Shown here one piece after another: positions 23,817 through 25,011 of a DNA stretch of 25,011 bases. The first letter of the stretch is position 1, and each line of letters begins with the position of its first letter. Under the pieces are notes generated by a model. The model made no database searches and was not told the DNA's origin. It saw only the letters and a program-made list of their open reading frames with translations. Both the position numbers and the translations under genes were made by a program. This DNA comes from VAZQ01 sp035263865 (GTDB lineage: Bacteria > Pseudomonadota > Alphaproteobacteria > Rhizobiales > Xanthobacteraceae): the NCBI GenBank assembly GCA_035263865.1, contig DATFQX010000115.1:1-25011 (forward strand), read 5' to 3'.

Positions 23817-24493
23817 GCGCCGTCTTCATCACCGCGACCGGAACCGATATCGGCAAGACGTTCGTCACCGCGGGGCTGATCCGACATATTGCCGAGAGCG
23901 GCGGCGCCATCGCCGCAATCAAGCCGATTGTCAGTGGCTTCGACCCTGACGCATGGCACACGAGCGATCCCGCCGTTCTACTCGCCGCGCTCGGACGCCC
24001 AGTTGCACTGGTCGAAGTCGAGGCAATCTCGCCGTGGCGCTTCAAGGCACCACTCTCCCCGGACATGGCGAGCAGGCGCGAGGGCCGCCTCATCGTATTC
24101 CCGGATGTGGTGGAGTTTTGCCGAAAATCCATCGCGGCCAATCGCGGCGTGCTTCTGATCGAGGGCGTCGGCGGCGTCATGGTGCCACTCGACGACCGCC
24201 GCACGGTGCTCGACCTGATGTCGGTCTTGCGCATACCAGTTGTTCTGGTGACGGGAAGCTATGTCGGCACCATCAGCCATACCTTGACGGCGCTCGAAAT
24301 CATGGCGCGCCGGAATCTCGATCTCGCGGCGGTTGTGGTCAGCGAAAGCAAGGAGAGCGCGGCCTCGCTGGAGGACACGGTCGCCGCCATTGCGAGGTTC
24401 GCCGATGCAATCGATGTGATCGCACTTCCCCGGCTCTCGCCGGGGGCGAGCAATCACGCCGCGTTCGCCCGCCTCGCAGAATTAATCGGCTGA
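23813..24493 (+). CDS. bioD: Dethiobiotin synthetase BioD
   Basis: A 226-aa ATP-dependent carboxylase-like enzyme that makes dethiobiotin from 7,8-diaminononanoate and CO2. The P-loop TATGTDIGKT ends at Lys15-Thr16. Lys37 in AAIKPIVSG matches the catalytic Lys37 of E. coli BioD, and LIEGVGGVMVPL is the Mg/ATP-binding motif. VLVTGSYVGTISHTL and the following ALEIMARRNL are typical too. The ATG at 23813 overlaps the end of bioF (ATGA), so the two are translationally coupled. bioB, needed for the last step, is not within the window. The 3' end is followed by an inverted repeat. Confidence 0.95.
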   Translation: MSAVFITATGTDIGKTFVTAGLIRHIAESGGAIAAIKPIVSGFDPDAWHTSDPAVLLAALGRPVALVEVEAISPWRFKAPLSPDMASRREGRLIVFPDVVEFCRKSIAANRGVLLIEGVGGVMVPLDDRRTVLDLMSVLRIPVVLVTGSYVGTISHTLTALEIMARRNLDLAAVVVSESKESAASLEDTVAAIARFADAIDVIALPRLSPGASNHAAFARLAELIG

Positions 24494-24537
24494 GCCTCCC
24501 GCAACCGGCTTCAACTATGGCAGCAGAATGCTCGATC

Positions 24538-24564
24538 CCGTAATGGATATTGATACCATTACGG
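24538..24564. terminator. Perfect 9-bp inverted repeat after bioD
   Basis: CCGTAATGG (24538-24546), nine-base spacer, CCATTACGG (24556-24564), 45 bases beyond the bioD stop and before the convergent gene. On the plus strand AATTTATCC follows, only weakly T-rich. It may work as a terminator hairpin for bioF-bioD, or as an operator-like protein-binding dyad. The rest of 24494-24676 is without a gene. Confidence 0.5.
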
Positions 24565-24676
24565 AATTTATCCTCGTCTGTAGCCTGCCCACAAACGCGC
24601 CTACGGGCGGAGACCGCGCCGAGTGGGAGATCGGCGCGCGAGGCCGGTCGCTGCGTGTTCGAACTGGTCGCTTAGC

Positions 24677-25011
24677 TCATGCTGGCGGGGCCAATATCGG
24701 GCTTGCAGCGGAACCGACCAGTGACGGGTGGTGCTGCGGGTCAGTAACCATCGTCCCGCCGTTACCATCGCTGGCAAGGCTAAAGTCTTGAGCCGAGTAT
24801 TGGCCCAGGAGGGTGAGGCTGGCCGTATGCGTGCCGTCCGTCACCGTGAGCGTACCGCTGAGTTTGTCTTGGGCTTCCTTAAAGGACACCTTTGTCTTCT
24901 TGCCGAAGGATATGTCCCCCAGATCAATCTCCTCGATAACGCCGGGCGGTGAGGCAAAGCCCGCGATTGTGCCATGGAAACGTTGTGAGGCATCTAGCTG
25001 AAGGATACCCC
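24677..25011 (-). CDS. C-terminal part of a large surface/secreted repeat protein (5' end outside window)
   Basis: The minus-strand frame is open from the right edge for 110 codons and ends at 24677. It reads SQRFHGTIAGF, then VIEEIDLGDISFGKKTKVSF, KEAQDKLSGTLTVTDGTHTA, SLTLLGQYSAQDFSLASDGN, and GGTMVTDPQ. This is the characteristic end of large alphaproteobacterial secreted or surface proteins built of beta-rich repeats (VCBS/calcium-binding or autotransporter-like adhesins). There each block has IDLxDIxFG ... GTLTVTDGTHTAxLTLLGQYxAxxFxLxSDGxGGTxVTDP. The last residues (SPILAPPA) are a short tail. A GTG at 24889 could be read as a start but the open frame and the domain continue past it. Confidence 0.82.
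   Translation of the reverse strand, partial: GILQLDASQRFHGTIAGFASPPGVIEEIDLGDISFGKKTKVSFKEAQDKLSGTLTVTDGTHTASLTLLGQYSAQDFSLASDGNGGTMVTDPQHHPSLVGSAASPILAPPA

Overview
The window is high-GC DNA with dense operons, frequent ATGA stop/start overlaps and purine-rich ribosome binding sites. The proteins look like those of Hyphomicrobiales (Rhizobiales), in the broad Bradyrhizobium/Xanthobacteraceae group. The clues are a GcrA-like N-terminus, a DUF1445 hydro-lyase, a RimO and a biotin locus of alphaproteobacterial type, and CCCTCTCCCC/GGGGAGAGGG and 'GTCCCCGCGAAAGCGGGGAC' palindromic intergenic repeats. No rRNA, tRNA, CRISPR array or transposase was found.

Layout. 1-3.4 kb: a 3-hydroxyisobutyrate-dehydrogenase-family gene cut by the left edge, a palindromic repeat cluster, an AHL-lactonase-like metallo-hydrolase, a GcrA-like DNA-binding protein, and a DUF1445 hydro-lyase on the minus strand. 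3.6-8.3 kb: a compact five-gene branched-chain-amino-acid-type ABC importer (Tat-exported binding protein, two ATPases, two permeases), most joints touching or overlapping. 8.3-12.5 kb: an accessory stretch of small minus-strand genes (cupin, secreted alpha/beta hydrolase, muconolactone-isomerase-like and GYD proteins). It is interspersed with reading frames broken by indels, and includes two tandem collagen-like, Cys-rich small secreted proteins. 12.6-16.9 kb: an NmrA-like reductase, a secreted cupin, a DUF3754 membrane protein, a dead SDR remnant and a zinc alcohol dehydrogenase. 16.9-19.9 kb: gene-poor, with hairpins, a degraded reading frame, two tiny exported or membrane proteins and a REP-like element. 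19.9-24.5 kb: rimO, then a biotin locus with bioA divergent from bioF-bioD. The right edge holds the C-terminus of a large surface or secreted repeat protein.

Functional links. The liv-type genes form one importer, and bioF, bioA and bioD carry out three successive steps from pimeloyl thioester to dethiobiotin (bioB is not in the window). The other genes are mostly single accessory enzymes with no visible shared pathway.

The most unusual signal is the pair of tandem paralogs at 11.88-12.53 kb. Each has a hydrophobic leader in one frame and its Gly-X-Y plus six-cysteine body in another. Copy 1 has a canonical A_AAG_GGC heptamer exactly where a -1 shift would give an unbroken collagen register. 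Copy 2 has CCC-TAA where a +1 shift would be needed. Simple decay or sequencing indels are the main alternative, because other frames nearby are also broken.
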